Source: an uncultured Methylococcaceae bacterium (GTDB lineage: Bacteria; Pseudomonadota; Gammaproteobacteria; Methylococcales; Methylococcaceae). From it: a stretch of DNA of 64,000 bases. The stretch covers positions 105,346 to 169,345 of the forward strand of contig CAIYXP010000191.1 in assembly GCA_903930145.1 (NCBI GenBank), read 5' to 3'. Positions within the stretch are counted from its first letter, which is position 1, and every line of letters starts with the position of its first letter. Made by a program: the position numbers and the translations under genes. The notes under the pieces were generated by a model. That model made no database searches. It had not been told where the DNA came from and saw only the letters and a program-made list of their open reading frames with translations. Of the stretch, positions 1 to 9,311 are shown piece after piece.

Positions 1-710
1 GCGGCGGTGGCGCCCCAAGAATGGGTTGGTTGAATGCCTATGACGGTGTCTTCTATCGGCTAAGCCTAGGCATCTTTAGTTGGGCGCATGGGCCGGGTAG
101 CTACAGCGATTCTTACGCTGGCACTTTGAGCAGCTACACCCCGCTGAGCGAGCGCTTTCAAATCCGCACCGACATCGGCTTGGCCTCCAACCGTGACCAG
201 ACCAATTTCGCGGATTTCATCATCACGCCGCGAATCTTGCTCTCCGAAAGCAAGGAACAGACCCAATCGCTAGACATCGCCTTCCGCACCCCCACCGGCA
301 ATAGTTCCAACGGTCAGGGTTATGCCTCCATCAACCCGACCTACAACTTCTGGACCAACTATTGGAAGGGCTTGGTGATTCGAGGTGGAGCCGGGTTCAC
401 CATCCCCTACGCGGGTGAGATTGCCAATGCAGGCGCACGTTCGACCTTCAACGCCAATTTGGCGGCTGGCTGGTACTTTACCGACCACGATGCCGCACCG
501 TTTGGCGACTTGGTCATCTATGTGGCAAACAACCTGACCCAAGCCATCGACAACCGTGGGCCTAACAGCACGACGACCTTCTCGATGGGTCCGGGTTTTC
601 GTGACCACTTGGGCGGTAACTGGTATTTACTGGGCGCAGTCGATATAGGGGTCACCAACCCGAAGCCGTATGACTATCAGGTGTCTGGCGCAATCATGAA
701 AGTGTATTAA
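1..710 (+). CDS. Outer-membrane barrel protein, 5' end outside the window
   Basis: The frame is open from the first bases and stops at TAA 708-710. From the internal MGWLNAYDG onward it matches the C-terminal part of the 368-residue protein at 13907..15013, with eight substitutions and one one-residue indel. The missing N-terminus should therefore hold a signal peptide and a Pro/Ala-rich linker like that copy. The visible part has alternating polar and aromatic residues typical of beta strands and ends in an aromatic residue (MKVY), as outer-membrane barrels do. It is probably a porin-like or surface barrel beside the sulfatases. Its substrate is unknown. The ATG at 21 is internal, not the start. 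Confidence 0.75.
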   Translation, partial: GGGAPRMGWLNAYDGVFYRLSLGIFSWAHGPGSYSDSYAGTLSSYTPLSERFQIRTDIGLASNRDQTNFADFIITPRILLSESKEQTQSLDIAFRTPTGNSSNGQGYASINPTYNFWTNYWKGLVIRGGAGFTIPYAGEIANAGARSTFNANLAAGWYFTDHDAAPFGDLVIYVANNLTQAIDNRGPNSTTTFSMGPGFRDHLGGNWYLLGAVDIGVTNPKPYDYQVSGAIMKVY

Positions 711-737
711 CCCCAGTTCCCTTAAACGTAATTGACT

Positions 738-772
738 GGCCCCGAGACAGCGCAATGCCTCGGGGCCTTTTT
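738..772 (+). terminator. Rho-independent terminator after the barrel gene
   Basis: A 9-bp perfect stem (GGCCCCGAG paired with CTCGGGGCC) encloses a 12-nt loop and is followed by TTTTT. It lies 27 bp after the stop codon. Confidence 0.85.
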
Positions 773-787
773 GCTTACCCAAGATCA

Positions 788-1210
788 ATGGATACCGATA
801 TGAGTTTTGACGTTTCCCGCTTTGTCTACTGGACGGGTGTTTACAACATGGGTTTGACCATAGCCGTCGCCCTTTCCGCTGCCGGGCCAATACTGGGCGT
901 CAGATTTTGCTCGCCAGCATGGGCATTATTAATTGCCGGGTTTTTAGCTTTCACGGCTGTCGTGTTGATTATTTCATCCCGCAATCTCACGCTATTCGCG
1001 CCCTTGGTTTTTTGGGAGGCGATATTGCGTTTTGTCGCTTTTGCCGTGATTGTCCCATTCGGTTTATTCGGCGACATCGGTATAATGGGGGCCGTTTTGG
1101 GTTTGGGCGATCTAGTGATTGGGCTAGGTTATTTATACGGACTGACTAAGTGCCTTGGGTTTAGCTATGCCGATCTGTTTTGGGCGAGAAATACATACCC
1201 GCCTACCTGA
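788..1210 (+). CDS. Small integral membrane protein of unknown function
   Basis: This 140-residue protein has about four hydrophobic segments: near residues 15-35, 40-60, 65-85 and 95-118 from the ATG at 788. The first segments read VYNMGLTIAVALSAA and WALLIAGFLAFTAVVLII. An ATG at 755 in frame lies inside the terminator stem and is unlikely, so the start is 788 or 800. No ribosome-binding site is obvious, so expression may be weak. I do not recognise the family. It stands between the barrel gene and an exported 2H phosphoesterase, on the same strand. Confidence 0.5.
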   Translation: MDTDMSFDVSRFVYWTGVYNMGLTIAVALSAAGPILGVRFCSPAWALLIAGFLAFTAVVLIISSRNLTLFAPLVFWEAILRFVAFAVIVPFGLFGDIGIMGAVLGLGDLVIGLGYLYGLTKCLGFSYADLFWARNTYPPT

Positions 1211-1256
1211 ACGAAAATTATGCAACGAATATGGTCACATTATCAATGATTTGAAT

Positions 1257-2021
1257 ATGAAGATGCTGCTTCCCTTGGTTCGTTTTTATTCAGCGTTGCT
1301 GTTCCTCGGCTTAGCCGCGATAATCCCTTTTGTCCAGTCCGCCGAGGCGGAACCGGCAGCGACTGCCATCGACATTCTGCTTGATCCAGACGCAACGATG
1401 GTCGCCCAGGCACAAAAGGCAAATACTCGTCTGCGTGAAAACCATCCGGCCGGTTTCGCGCTGGATGCGGATCACATGCCCCATATCACGATGCTACAAA
1501 GGTACGTCCGTAGCGCCGATCTCGAACGGGTCAAGGCTGCTGTGGCCAAGGTGATCCACAAGACCGATTTTGCCAAGCTTAAGCTCCAAGCCACGGGCTA
1601 TTACTACCTGCCTTACCAGAATCTCGGACTGGCTGGTATCACGGTTGCACCCACGCCGGCCTTGCTCGACTTGCAGCAAAAACTCATCGCTGCGGTGAAA
1701 CCGTTCACTGTAGCAAGCGGGACGGGTGAAGCATTTGTGCCGCGCCCAGACGGCGGGCCGCTCAACCAGCCGACCATGGACTACATCGCCGCCTATGTAC
1801 CCGAACACAGCGGCAAACAATACAATCCGCATGTCACTGTCGGCCTTGGTGAAGAGTCATTTGTGAAACAGTTGCTTGCCGAGCCGTTCAAGTCGTTCAC
1901 ATTCAAGGCCCGTTCGGCCAGCCTCTATCAACTGGGTGATTTCGGCACCGCCCAGAAACAGCTTTGGACCTCGGCACAGGCCGATCCTTTGCCTTCTTGG
2001 AATAACGGCAAAGCTAGGTAG
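1257..2021 (+). CDS. Exported 2H phosphoesterase-like protein
   Basis: The 254-residue protein carries the two H-x-T motifs that define the 2H phosphoesterase / 2'-5' RNA ligase-like superfamily: PHITM at about residues 75-79 (His76, Thr78) and PHVTV at about 191-195 (His192, Thr194). In the family these four residues act on 2',3'-cyclic or 2'-5' phosphodiesters. The start at 1257 gives a clean signal peptide (basic start, hydrophobic core to about residue 25, then VQSAEA), so the enzyme should be periplasmic. The in-frame upstream start at 1155 adds an unlikely charged leader. Most 2H enzymes are cytoplasmic, which makes the export notable. The substrate is not visible from the sequence. Confidence 0.65.
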   Translation: MKMLLPLVRFYSALLFLGLAAIIPFVQSAEAEPAATAIDILLDPDATMVAQAQKANTRLRENHPAGFALDADHMPHITMLQRYVRSADLERVKAAVAKVIHKTDFAKLKLQATGYYYLPYQNLGLAGITVAPTPALLDLQQKLIAAVKPFTVASGTGEAFVPRPDGGPLNQPTMDYIAAYVPEHSGKQYNPHVTVGLGEESFVKQLLAEPFKSFTFKARSASLYQLGDFGTAQKQLWTSAQADPLPSWNNGKAR

Positions 2022-2160
2022 TCCATCATGACGACACACAACGGGAATACGCGTATTGACCTGTCGGCATGTTGGATAAGACGCTGGACGAAGCCGCGTA
2101 ACAGGGTTGGACTGTGGTGAGCATGGACAAAGATTGGAAACAAGTATTCAGATTCCAAAA

Positions 2161-3171
2161 ATGAATCGAAAGTCAGTCCGATATCTATATATTTTGCGCT
2201 TTTTTATTTTGCTGGGGGGCAGTGTTTCCACGGCATGGGCGGATTGGTCTGCCATCACCGAAGGCACGGGGTTTTACACCGACGACGTGGGGATTTTCTC
2301 GGCCACTCGGCGCTTGTCCCGCGATGGCGACCCGACCCAGCCGGCACTGGATTCCAAATTGACCGGGCAGGGCAGCGACTTTGTATTCGGGCCGACGGCG
2401 GAATTGGCGAATTCGTTTGACAACCGCCTCGGCACAACTACGTTGGACATACAAGGGAGCGGCTTCGTTTATGCCACCCATGAACGTTACAACCATGGCG
2501 CTTTGCGCGTCCAAGCCAAGCAGGCTTTCACCCCGGAAACCTCGTTGCTGTTCCGCTATTACTATTCGCCCGATCTTTACCTAGGCGAAAACGAGGAGCG
2601 ACAAACGGGCCAATTCCTGCTCGTCGGCGAGGAAGTCACTAGCCATATCGGGTCAGTCCGGTTGAATCAAGAAATCACCGAAGGTCTGGAGGTGAAGCTG
2701 CTGGCCCGTTACGGCGCGCGCCTTTACAATCAGGCTTATTCTGAGCGGAACACGGATTTCTGGACCATAGGCCCGCATTTGGAATGGAAAATACTGCCAA
2801 AAGTCAAACTGGGCCTTGCCTACCATTATGAGCGTGGTCTGGCCGATGGACGCAACCAACCGCAATACGAAGACGACGTGTCCTATATCAACCATTATGG
2901 CTCGGTCGATCTGGATGTGGAATTGCGCGAGCGGCTTTCCTTGATGCTTGCCTTCCATTATGAGCGGAATAACTGGACCAGTAGCCTTGAGGGGGACGAA
3001 CGCAACGGCGCGTATGAAAACGTTTACCAAGGCGAGGCTCTTCTCGCGTATCAAGTGACGGATTCGGTAAAATCTTACATCGGGGTCCAGCATTCCCGGC
3101 GCAGAGAAAATTTTGAGGAAGAGGCCGTGGTTAACACCAATGTGGGTTTAGGCGTGATGGCAAAGTTTTAA
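2161..3171 (+). CDS. Outer-membrane beta-barrel protein
   Basis: A 336-residue protein starting MNRKSVRYLY with a hydrophobic leader that ends at about STAWA-D (residue 28). The rest alternates polar and hydrophobic residues in strand-like stretches rich in Tyr, Arg and Glu, with turns at intervals. It ends in GLGVMAKF, a C-terminal Phe being the usual signal for barrel assembly. It resembles DUF3570-type or putative porin proteins, but I cannot assign a family. It lies about 170 bp upstream of a sulfatase on the same strand. By analogy with the other barrel/sulfatase pairs in this island it may pass the sulfated substrate into the periplasm; that is inference. Confidence 0.6.
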   Translation: MNRKSVRYLYILRFFILLGGSVSTAWADWSAITEGTGFYTDDVGIFSATRRLSRDGDPTQPALDSKLTGQGSDFVFGPTAELANSFDNRLGTTTLDIQGSGFVYATHERYNHGALRVQAKQAFTPETSLLFRYYYSPDLYLGENEERQTGQFLLVGEEVTSHIGSVRLNQEITEGLEVKLLARYGARLYNQAYSERNTDFWTIGPHLEWKILPKVKLGLAYHYERGLADGRNQPQYEDDVSYINHYGSVDLDVELRERLSLMLAFHYERNNWTSSLEGDERNGAYENVYQGEALLAYQVTDSVKSYIGVQHSRRRENFEEEAVVNTNVGLGVMAKF

Positions 3172-3262
3172 TCAAGCCCATCGTCAACCGACTACACAAC
3201 CCAGCCAACAATAGGCAATACCATGGTGAAACTATTAACCACGCTATCACCATAGTAGAATA

Positions 3263-3281
3263 ATTTCCTCATTTTAGGAAA
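3263..3281 (+). promoter_or_regulatory. Short hairpin upstream of the first sulfatase
   Basis: TTTCCT and AGGAAA form an imperfect 6-7 bp inverted repeat in an A+T-rich stretch about 60 bp before the sulfatase start. It could be an operator or a 5'-leader hairpin. No function is shown. Confidence 0.2.
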
Positions 3282-3342
3282 ATATCATGGAATCAACGCC
3301 ATCCAACCAAATCTTTAGAATCCGGTGACAGGTATATATGCC

Positions 3343-5709
3343 ATGAAAATGATGAGACCATCGACCATAATCGGTTTAATGTTCGGTACGCTAATAGCTG
3401 TCGGTTCGATTGCGCCGGCAGCCCGAGCCGCAATGCCTGTGGCTCAAACGGTTTTGCCTGAACCCGAGCCAGCCTTTGCAGGGAAAATTGGCACGACTTA
3501 TAAAGATTCCACACCGGATTACCCCAAGCCCATTAAAGCCCCGCAAGGCGCGCCGAATGTGATGATCGTCATTCTCGATGACGTGGGTTTCGGCCATGCA
3601 GGCACTTTCGGCGGCGCAGCGGCGACTCCGACCTTGGATAAGTTGGCAAAAGAGGGGTTGCGCTACAACACTTTCCACACCACGGCGCTGTGTTCGCCCA
3701 CCCGTGGCGCATTGCTGACCGGGCGCAACCATCACAGTGTTGGCACGGGTGTCATTATCGAAATGGGAACCGGCTATCCGGGTTACACAGGGGTTGTGCC
3801 AAATACGACGGCGGGGTTGCCGGAAATATTGCGGCAAAACGGCTACACCACTGCCGCGTTTGGCAAGTGGCATAACACCCCGGATGCCGAGATTTCCCCG
3901 GCTGGCCCGTTTGACCGCTGGCCCACCGGCAAGACGTGGGGGTTTGAATATTTCTACGGTTTCATGAATGGTGAAACCCACCAGTACTATCCCGTACTGT
4001 ACCGTAACACCACCCCGGTTCCCCAACCTAAAACCCCGGAACAGGGCTATCACCTGACCGGGGATTTAGTGGATAACGCCATTGGTTGGATGAATCAGGT
4101 TAAGGCGACCAATCCCAACAAACCGTGGTTCATGTATTTCTCGACGGGCGGCATCCACGGGCCGCATCATGCCCCCAAAGCGTATCGCGACAAATATAAG
4201 GGCAAGTTCGATGCCGGTTGGGATCGCTATCGAGAAGAAACTTTTGCCCGTCAGAAGCAGTTGGGCGTGATTCCGGCCAATGCCCAATTGACCCCGCGTC
4301 CCGCCGAACTCCCCGCATGGGCCGATCAACCGGAGAATGCGAAGCGCGTTTATGAAAGGTTGATGGAAAACTACACAGGCTTTCTTGAGCATACGGATGT
4401 GGAAGTTGGGCGACTCCTCGCCGCCGTCGAGAAGGCGGGTGAGATGGACAACACGCTGATTTTTTACATTGTCGGTGACAACGGTGCGTCCGGTGAGGGT
4501 GGGCTTGAAGGGACGGTCAATGAAGTGGCAAGCCTCAACGGGATTCAACTGGGCTTGCCCGGACTGGAAGCCGCATTCGATGAGATCGGTGGGCCGAAAA
4601 CCGAACCTCACGTCCCGGCGGCTTGGGCTTGGGCAGCGGATACCCCGTTCCAGTGGACCAAGCAAGTCGCTTCGCATTTTGGCGGCACTCGTAACGGCAT
4701 GGTCGTGCATTGGCCGAAAGGCATCAAAGCTCAAGGCCAACTGCGCACCCAGTTTCATCATGTCATCGACGTGGCTCCCACCGTGCTTGAAGCTGCCCAC
4801 ATCAAAGAGCCGCAAGTGGTCAACGGTGTGAAACAAAAGCCCATCGAAGGGATTAGTATGCTGTATTCCTTCGACCAGCCGGAAGCCACATCACATCATA
4901 ACGTCCAATACTTTGAAATGCTGGGTAACCGGGGAATTTACAAGGACGGTTGGATAGCCTCCACGCGACACGGGCGTTTGCCTTGGCAGACGGGGGGGAG
5001 CTACGGAGATTTCAAAGACGATCCGTGGGAGCTATACAACATCACCGAGGATTTCACCCAATCGAACAACCTGGCGGCGAAAAACCCACAGAAACTCAAA
5101 GAAATGCAAGCGGCTTTCTTGGTCGAAGCCAAGAAATACAATGTGCTGCCCTTGGACGACCGCTTCGCCGAGCGCTTCGATTCCAGGCTACGCCCCAATC
5201 CGCTGGCGGGGCTGAAAAAATTCACCTACGGACCCGGTGTCACTGGCATTAGCGAATCCTCCGTGCTGAATACCCATAATGTGCCTTTCAATATCACCGC
5301 TGAGATTGAGATTGGGGATACCGGGACAGACGGCGTATTGGCAGCCATTGGCGGGGTGACTTCCGGGTGGTCGCTATACGTCAAAGACGGCAAACCGACT
5401 TTCTACTATAACTTCTTTGAGGTTGACCATGCCCGTGTCCAGTCGGCGGAACCGTTGCCCAAGGGCAAGTCCACCGTGCGGGTGGAAGTGAAACCCACCG
5501 AACCCGGTCCCGGCAAACCGGCGGATATTCGCATCTTGGTCAATGGCAAGGAAACTGCCAAAGGACGGGTGGAGCGGACGGTTCCGGTGCGTTATAGCGT
5601 CGAGCCTTTTGACATCGGCATGGATACGGTGTCGGCGGTTTCCGGCGATTACGCCGTGCCGTTTGCTTTTCAAGGCCAAATTGCGGGTGTCACTATTGAC
5701 GTCGAATAG
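3343..5709 (+). CDS. Exported type I sulfatase (arylsulfatase family), large form
   Basis: This 788-residue sulfatase hydrolyses sulfate esters after a Cys is oxidised to formylglycine. The active-site motif C-S-P-T-R starts at Cys117 (ATG 3343) and is followed by the family signature LLTGRNHH. An N-terminal metal-binding stretch, VILDDVGFG, lies about 35 residues before it, and a later DNGASGEGG segment matches the second metal site. Residues 1-30 form a signal peptide ending near AARA-A. A C-terminal region of about 170 residues (GDTGTDGVLAAIGG onward) looks like the beta-sandwich extension of large bacterial arylsulfatases. A GTG at 3325 is in frame, but the ATG gives the better signal peptide. 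It is paralogous to the 15219 sulfatase. Confidence 0.88.
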   Translation: MKMMRPSTIIGLMFGTLIAVGSIAPAARAAMPVAQTVLPEPEPAFAGKIGTTYKDSTPDYPKPIKAPQGAPNVMIVILDDVGFGHAGTFGGAAATPTLDKLAKEGLRYNTFHTTALCSPTRGALLTGRNHHSVGTGVIIEMGTGYPGYTGVVPNTTAGLPEILRQNGYTTAAFGKWHNTPDAEISPAGPFDRWPTGKTWGFEYFYGFMNGETHQYYPVLYRNTTPVPQPKTPEQGYHLTGDLVDNAIGWMNQVKATNPNKPWFMYFSTGGIHGPHHAPKAYRDKYKGKFDAGWDRYREETFARQKQLGVIPANAQLTPRPAELPAWADQPENAKRVYERLMENYTGFLEHTDVEVGRLLAAVEKAGEMDNTLIFYIVGDNGASGEGGLEGTVNEVASLNGIQLGLPGLEAAFDEIGGPKTEPHVPAAWAWAADTPFQWTKQVASHFGGTRNGMVVHWPKGIKAQGQLRTQFHHVIDVAPTVLEAAHIKEPQVVNGVKQKPIEGISMLYSFDQPEATSHHNVQYFEMLGNRGIYKDGWIASTRHGRLPWQTGGSYGDFKDDPWELYNITEDFTQSNNLAAKNPQKLKEMQAAFLVEAKKYNVLPLDDRFAERFDSRLRPNPLAGLKKFTYGPGVTGISESSVLNTHNVPFNITAEIEIGDTGTDGVLAAIGGVTSGWSLYVKDGKPTFYYNFFEVDHARVQSAEPLPKGKSTVRVEVKPTEPGPGKPADIRILVNGKETAKGRVERTVPVRYSVEPFDIGMDTVSAVSGDYAVPFAFQGQIAGVTIDVE

Positions 5710-6023
5710 CTTATGAATGGATGTCACCCAATGCTTGACAGTGGATTGATCGTCCATACACTCTGCGTAGGAATGCAGACGAGGGCGCTTCGCGCCCAAC
5801 TCCCCCGGATGTTCGAAGCGGAGGCTCCCACGCGGAGCATTACTGCCATTAAGTTACGCTGTTCGTGGTGAGCCTGTTGAACTGTGAACGTAACTGATTT
5901 TTCGAGGTTCCCTACAGTGGGCAGCATCAAAGCCTGTCTTGGTGGGGGAGAAGCCTAGGGGGTTGCTTTGACGCTTCCTGCTTTAATCTCTCTAGGTAAT
6001 ATCAACAATCCATAGGCAATACC
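5710..6023. other. Gene-free stretch with palindromic repeats
   Basis: This 314-bp interval holds a GGGCGC-TTC-GCGCCC hairpin at 5783-5797 and a longer palindrome at 5853-5894 (listed separately). No credible ORF was seen. The promoter for the gene at 6024 should lie near the right end, but no clear -35/-10 pair stands out. Confidence 0.5.
5853..5894. repeat. Dispersed palindromic repeat of the 'TTCGTGGTGAGCC' type
   Basis: The arms GTTACG and CGTAAC flank an inner TTC...GAA pairing around TTCGTGGTGAGCCTGTTGAA. Very similar short palindromes are scattered in intergenic DNA of many proteobacteria. Seen here: one copy. The wider repeat status is from memory. Confidence 0.45.
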
Positions 6024-6518
6024 ATGAAAAAATTTTTGACTATACTCAAGCGTGAGTTTCTTGAAATCATCCCGCCCACGGTTTTCTTTTTCATCGCCTT
6101 CACCCTGATTATTGCCACCAAGACATTAATCTTGCAGGAATATAATATTCATGCTTCGGGGTTTGGCATGGCGCTGATTGGTGGGTTACTGGTTGGGAAA
6201 GTGGTTTTGATTGCCGACGCACTACCCTTTGTGAATAAATTTCCACACAAACCTCTGATTTACAACGTAGTTTGGAAGTCGCTCATTTATTTTATAGCCG
6301 CAATGATTGTTCGATATTTAGAGCATATTTCCCATTTTCTGCTACAGCATGAAAGTTTCGTACAAGCCCACCATCATCTGATGGCTGAAGTGGTTTGGCC
6401 GCATTTTTGGCTGATTCAAATGTGGCTGGCCGTGCTGTTTTTTGTCTACTGCGCCCTGCGTGAATTGGTTCGTGCCATTGGGCGTGAAAAGGTCAGACAA
6501 ATGTTCATAGGCAGATGA
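6024..6518 (+). CDS. Four-helix integral membrane protein of unknown function
   Basis: A 164-residue protein starting MKKFLTILKREFLEIIPP with about four transmembrane segments: near residues 18-34, 47-66, 87-103 and 128-148. It has a positively charged N-terminus and C-terminus (REKVRQMFIGR), which suggests both ends face the cytoplasm. I do not recognise a catalytic motif. It sits between a sulfatase and a patatin-like lipoprotein on the same strand, 58 bp upstream of the latter, so the two may be cotranscribed. Confidence 0.65.
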   Translation: MKKFLTILKREFLEIIPPTVFFFIAFTLIIATKTLILQEYNIHASGFGMALIGGLLVGKVVLIADALPFVNKFPHKPLIYNVVWKSLIYFIAAMIVRYLEHISHFLLQHESFVQAHHHLMAEVVWPHFWLIQMWLAVLFFVYCALRELVRAIGREKVRQMFIGR

Positions 6519-6576
6519 AATATGCCCATCATATTTGAATGATATACTGCCTATATTTATTGTCTTTGAGGAAACA

Positions 6577-7821
6577 ATGCAGATGAAATATGCTGATTTA
6601 ATCAACAAAAGTTTGGTTTTGTTGCTTGCATTATTAATGTTGAATGCTTGCTCGTCACCAATGCGGCGCAGTGCAGCCCCGGCCAACTTACAAGCCAGCG
6701 CTGAAATACCGGGTATGCCAGGTGTCCGTTATTCCCCGGTTAGTGCCAAGGGCATCGAGGCCATGACTAAAGAAGGCATGGACGCATTCAATAAAGAGAA
6801 AGCCCATCTGGAATCAATCGGGTTTCAAGGGCCATTGCCACCCGCTAATTTTCTGGCGGTATCCGGTGGCGGCGATGACGGTGCTTTCGGGGCGGGTTTG
6901 CTCAACGGTTGGACAGCCTCCGGCACTCGGCCCGAATTTAAATTGGTCACAGGCGTTAGCACCGGGGCGTTGATCGCGCCGTTTGCCTTTTTGGGGCCAA
7001 AATATGACAAGGTCTTGAGCGAGGTTTACACCCAAGTCACACCCAAGGACATTGCCGAGGCGCGGGGCGTACTCGCCGCTGTGTTTGACGATGCGATGGC
7101 GGACAACTCGCCGTTGATGAACTTGATCAAAAAGCACGTCAATCAACCGATGCTGGATGCCATCGCCGCAGAATATGCGAAAGGCCGGCTGTTATTGGTG
7201 GGAACCACCAATCTTGACACTCGCTTGCCGACCATTTGGAACTTGACCAAAATCGCCGCCAGCAAGGATCCGAAAGCCTTGGAACTGTTTCAACGGCTGA
7301 TGATTGCCTCGGCCTCCATCCCCGGTGCATTCCCTCCGGCAATGATTGATGTCGAAGCAGGCGGGGCGCCTTATCAGGAGATGCATGTGGACGGAGGTGC
7401 GACTAGCCAAGTGTTCGTCTATCCGCCGGCATTGAACATTAAAAAGTTCTCGGAATCGCAAGGGGTGCAAAGGGATCGCAAACTCTACATCATCCGCAAT
7501 GCGCGGCTAGACCCCGACTGGGCCAGTGTCGAACGGAAAACCCTGACTATCGTGCAACGCGCCATCTCGTCATTGATCCAGACGCAAGGCGTGGGTGACT
7601 TGTACCGAATCTACGCCACCGCCAAAAAAGACGGTTTGGATTACAATTTGGCCTTCATTCCCGGTAGCTTCGACACGCCGCATAAAGAAGAGTTTGGCAC
7701 GGAATATATGCGCAGCCTTTATGGCGTGGCTTACAAAATGGCGGAAACTGGCTATCCGTGGCAGAAAACGCCGCCGGGTTATATCGTCCCGGCGGATAAG
7801 GGCTTGGGCGGGGATCAATGA
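6577..7821 (+). CDS. Patatin-like phospholipase, lipoprotein
   Basis: The 414-residue protein has the patatin catalytic dyad: G-V-S-T-G with nucleophile Ser128, and D-G-G with Asp272. The glycine-rich oxyanion loop SGGGDDGAFG begins at about residue 96. In the family these residues hydrolyse acyl esters of lipids. The N-terminus is a lipoprotein signal with lipobox L-N-A-C (Cys25), so the mature enzyme is membrane-anchored on the periplasmic side. The ATG at 6577 follows a GAGGA sequence at 6568-6572; ATG 6583 is an alternative. An in-frame ATG at 6535 would add a leader that spoils the signal peptide. Confidence 0.8.
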   Translation: MQMKYADLINKSLVLLLALLMLNACSSPMRRSAAPANLQASAEIPGMPGVRYSPVSAKGIEAMTKEGMDAFNKEKAHLESIGFQGPLPPANFLAVSGGGDDGAFGAGLLNGWTASGTRPEFKLVTGVSTGALIAPFAFLGPKYDKVLSEVYTQVTPKDIAEARGVLAAVFDDAMADNSPLMNLIKKHVNQPMLDAIAAEYAKGRLLLVGTTNLDTRLPTIWNLTKIAASKDPKALELFQRLMIASASIPGAFPPAMIDVEAGGAPYQEMHVDGGATSQVFVYPPALNIKKFSESQGVQRDRKLYIIRNARLDPDWASVERKTLTIVQRAISSLIQTQGVGDLYRIYATAKKDGLDYNLAFIPGSFDTPHKEEFGTEYMRSLYGVAYKMAETGYPWQKTPPGYIVPADKGLGGDQ

Positions 7822-8115
7822 TCCGTTTGCGCATACCTGTTGATTCCAAAGCTTGGGTGGGCGTGCCAGTCCGAGATGCGTCGGCGAAGGAGTGTAGTGG
7901 GCAATTTAAGCTCGGCGCATCCTGTGGGCCTTGTCACTTGGGCTGAACAAGCTACCTTCCCGTTGAAATGGTTGAGGTTGCGCCAACAGCTTTGAAAATA
8001 ACGGCATCTTGACATATTTTTACGTTAGGTAATTTATAACATACGTCATATTTGACATACGACAAAATTAACGTATAAAATACGCTCATGTTTTACGCCA
8101 TGAGTTACAACTTAT
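7822..8115. other. Intergenic stretch, A+T-rich promoter side
   Basis: The left two thirds show nothing I can support. The last ~100 bp are strongly A+T-rich compared with the flanking genes and contain the promoter listed at 8052-8079, plus a second TTGACA at 8009-8014 without a good -10 partner. Repeated CATA/CGTA words (ACATACGTCATA, GACATACGAC) suggest a regulatory region for the ATPase operon. Confidence 0.4.
8052..8079 (+). promoter_or_regulatory. Predicted sigma-70 promoter of the ATPase operon
   Basis: TTGACA (8052-8057) and TATAAA (8074-8079) are separated by 16 bp, about 36 bp upstream of the ATG at 8116. The box sequences are near consensus. Confidence 0.6.
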
Positions 8116-9300
8116 ATGAAAGCCAATCCGGGCGGTCAAATTGATCTGCGTGAAGTCGTCGGTCGCGATGAGGTCATAGAACAAATTTGGGACACGATAG
8201 CCCAGCAATCGATCCGCATGAATGCCGAGCGTCGCATCGGCAAGACGACCATCATCAAAAAACTCTGTGCCGAACCGCGTAGCGGTTGGGTGCCGATTTT
8301 TCAAGACCTTGAGCAGTATCACACCGCTTTGGAGTTTGCCGAAGCGGTCTATGGCGAGGTTGATCGGTTTCTTTCCAAGTGGAAACGGACGGCCCATCGG
8401 ACAAAGAAATTTCTTGAATCGATTGGCGGAACCGAAATCGGCGGCAAGCTTAAACTGCCCAAATTTGACAGAAACGCCCCTTGGAAGGAGATTCTGACCA
8501 AATCAATTGAAGATTTGGTCGAAGAACGGGACAAACATGACGAGCGTCCGCTATTCCTATGGGACGAAGTGCCGTACATGTTGGCAAGCATCAGTACCCG
8601 AGATGGCGAGCGGGTGGCGATGGAAGTGCTAGATACGCTGAGGGCGTTACGCCAAGACCAAGGCGACAAGGGGCTGCGGATGATTCTCACCGGCTCCATC
8701 GGCATCCATCATGTCATCCATAGCCTCAAGCGCCAAAACTACGCCAATTCTCCGTTGAATGACACCTTTCCCCTGGAAATCCTGCCACTGGCTCAAGCCC
8801 ACGCCCGTGAGTTAGCCGCGAAATTGGTCGCTGGCGAAAACATCCCCACGGGGACACCGGATGAACTCGCAGACAGCATCGCCCATATTGCGGATGGCTT
8901 TCCGTTTTATATCCATCATATTGTCAAGGCCATCAAGTTGAGCGGACGGGTGGCAAGCCCGGAACTCGTTGAGGAAATCGTCTCCGGTCAGTTGTTGGAT
9001 GCCAATGACCCTTGGGAATTGAACCACTACCGTGAACGCATCCCGGTTTACTACGGCAAAGAAGATGAAGCCGCCGTGTTGGGCATCTTGGATGGTGTTG
9101 CCGTTCGGGATGCGCCAGTCTCCATCAGCGATTTGCTGACTGAACTGAAGAACATGGGGCTACTCTCCGACCGTGAACACTTGATAACGCTGCTCCGGCT
9201 GGTAGAGCAAGACCATTACCTGTCACGCGACACACAAGGCCATTACCAATTTCGGTTTGCGTTGCTTAAGCGCTGGTGGATACTGTCGCGTGGGCTTTAA
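8116..9300 (+). CDS. P-loop ATPase, archaeal-ATPase/STAND-like, first gene of pair
   Basis: A 394-residue ATPase. The Walker A loop is A-E-R-R-I-G-K-T-T around Lys43, with Ala in place of the first glycine. That is common in the archaeal-ATPase-like branch (xxPRRxGKTS). Walker B is LFLWDE at about 146-151 (Asp150, Glu151), and a TGS sensor-like segment follows. The C-terminal third looks like a winged helix region (VSISDLLTELKNMGLL). The N-terminal VVGRDEVIEQIW motif is the usual lead-in of such ATPases. Its stop is only 11 bp before the next P-loop gene, so the two are one operon. The role is unknown; paired NTPases of this kind occur in conflict and signalling systems. Confidence 0.65.
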   Translation: MKANPGGQIDLREVVGRDEVIEQIWDTIAQQSIRMNAERRIGKTTIIKKLCAEPRSGWVPIFQDLEQYHTALEFAEAVYGEVDRFLSKWKRTAHRTKKFLESIGGTEIGGKLKLPKFDRNAPWKEILTKSIEDLVEERDKHDERPLFLWDEVPYMLASISTRDGERVAMEVLDTLRALRQDQGDKGLRMILTGSIGIHHVIHSLKRQNYANSPLNDTFPLEILPLAQAHARELAAKLVAGENIPTGTPDELADSIAHIADGFPFYIHHIVKAIKLSGRVASPELVEEIVSGQLLDANDPWELNHYRERIPVYYGKEDEAAVLGILDGVAVRDAPVSISDLLTELKNMGLLSDREHLITLLRLVEQDHYLSRDTQGHYQFRFALLKRWWILSRGL

Positions 9301-9311
9301 GGGAATTTCAA

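Noticed and set aside
755..787. Upstream ATG for the small membrane protein
   Set aside because: It lies within the terminator stem of the preceding gene, so translation from there is unlikely. The ATG at 788 or 800 is preferred.
4066..4836. Minus-strand reading frame of 256 codons
   Set aside because: Antisense to the sulfatase at 3343; no motif, no ribosome-binding site.
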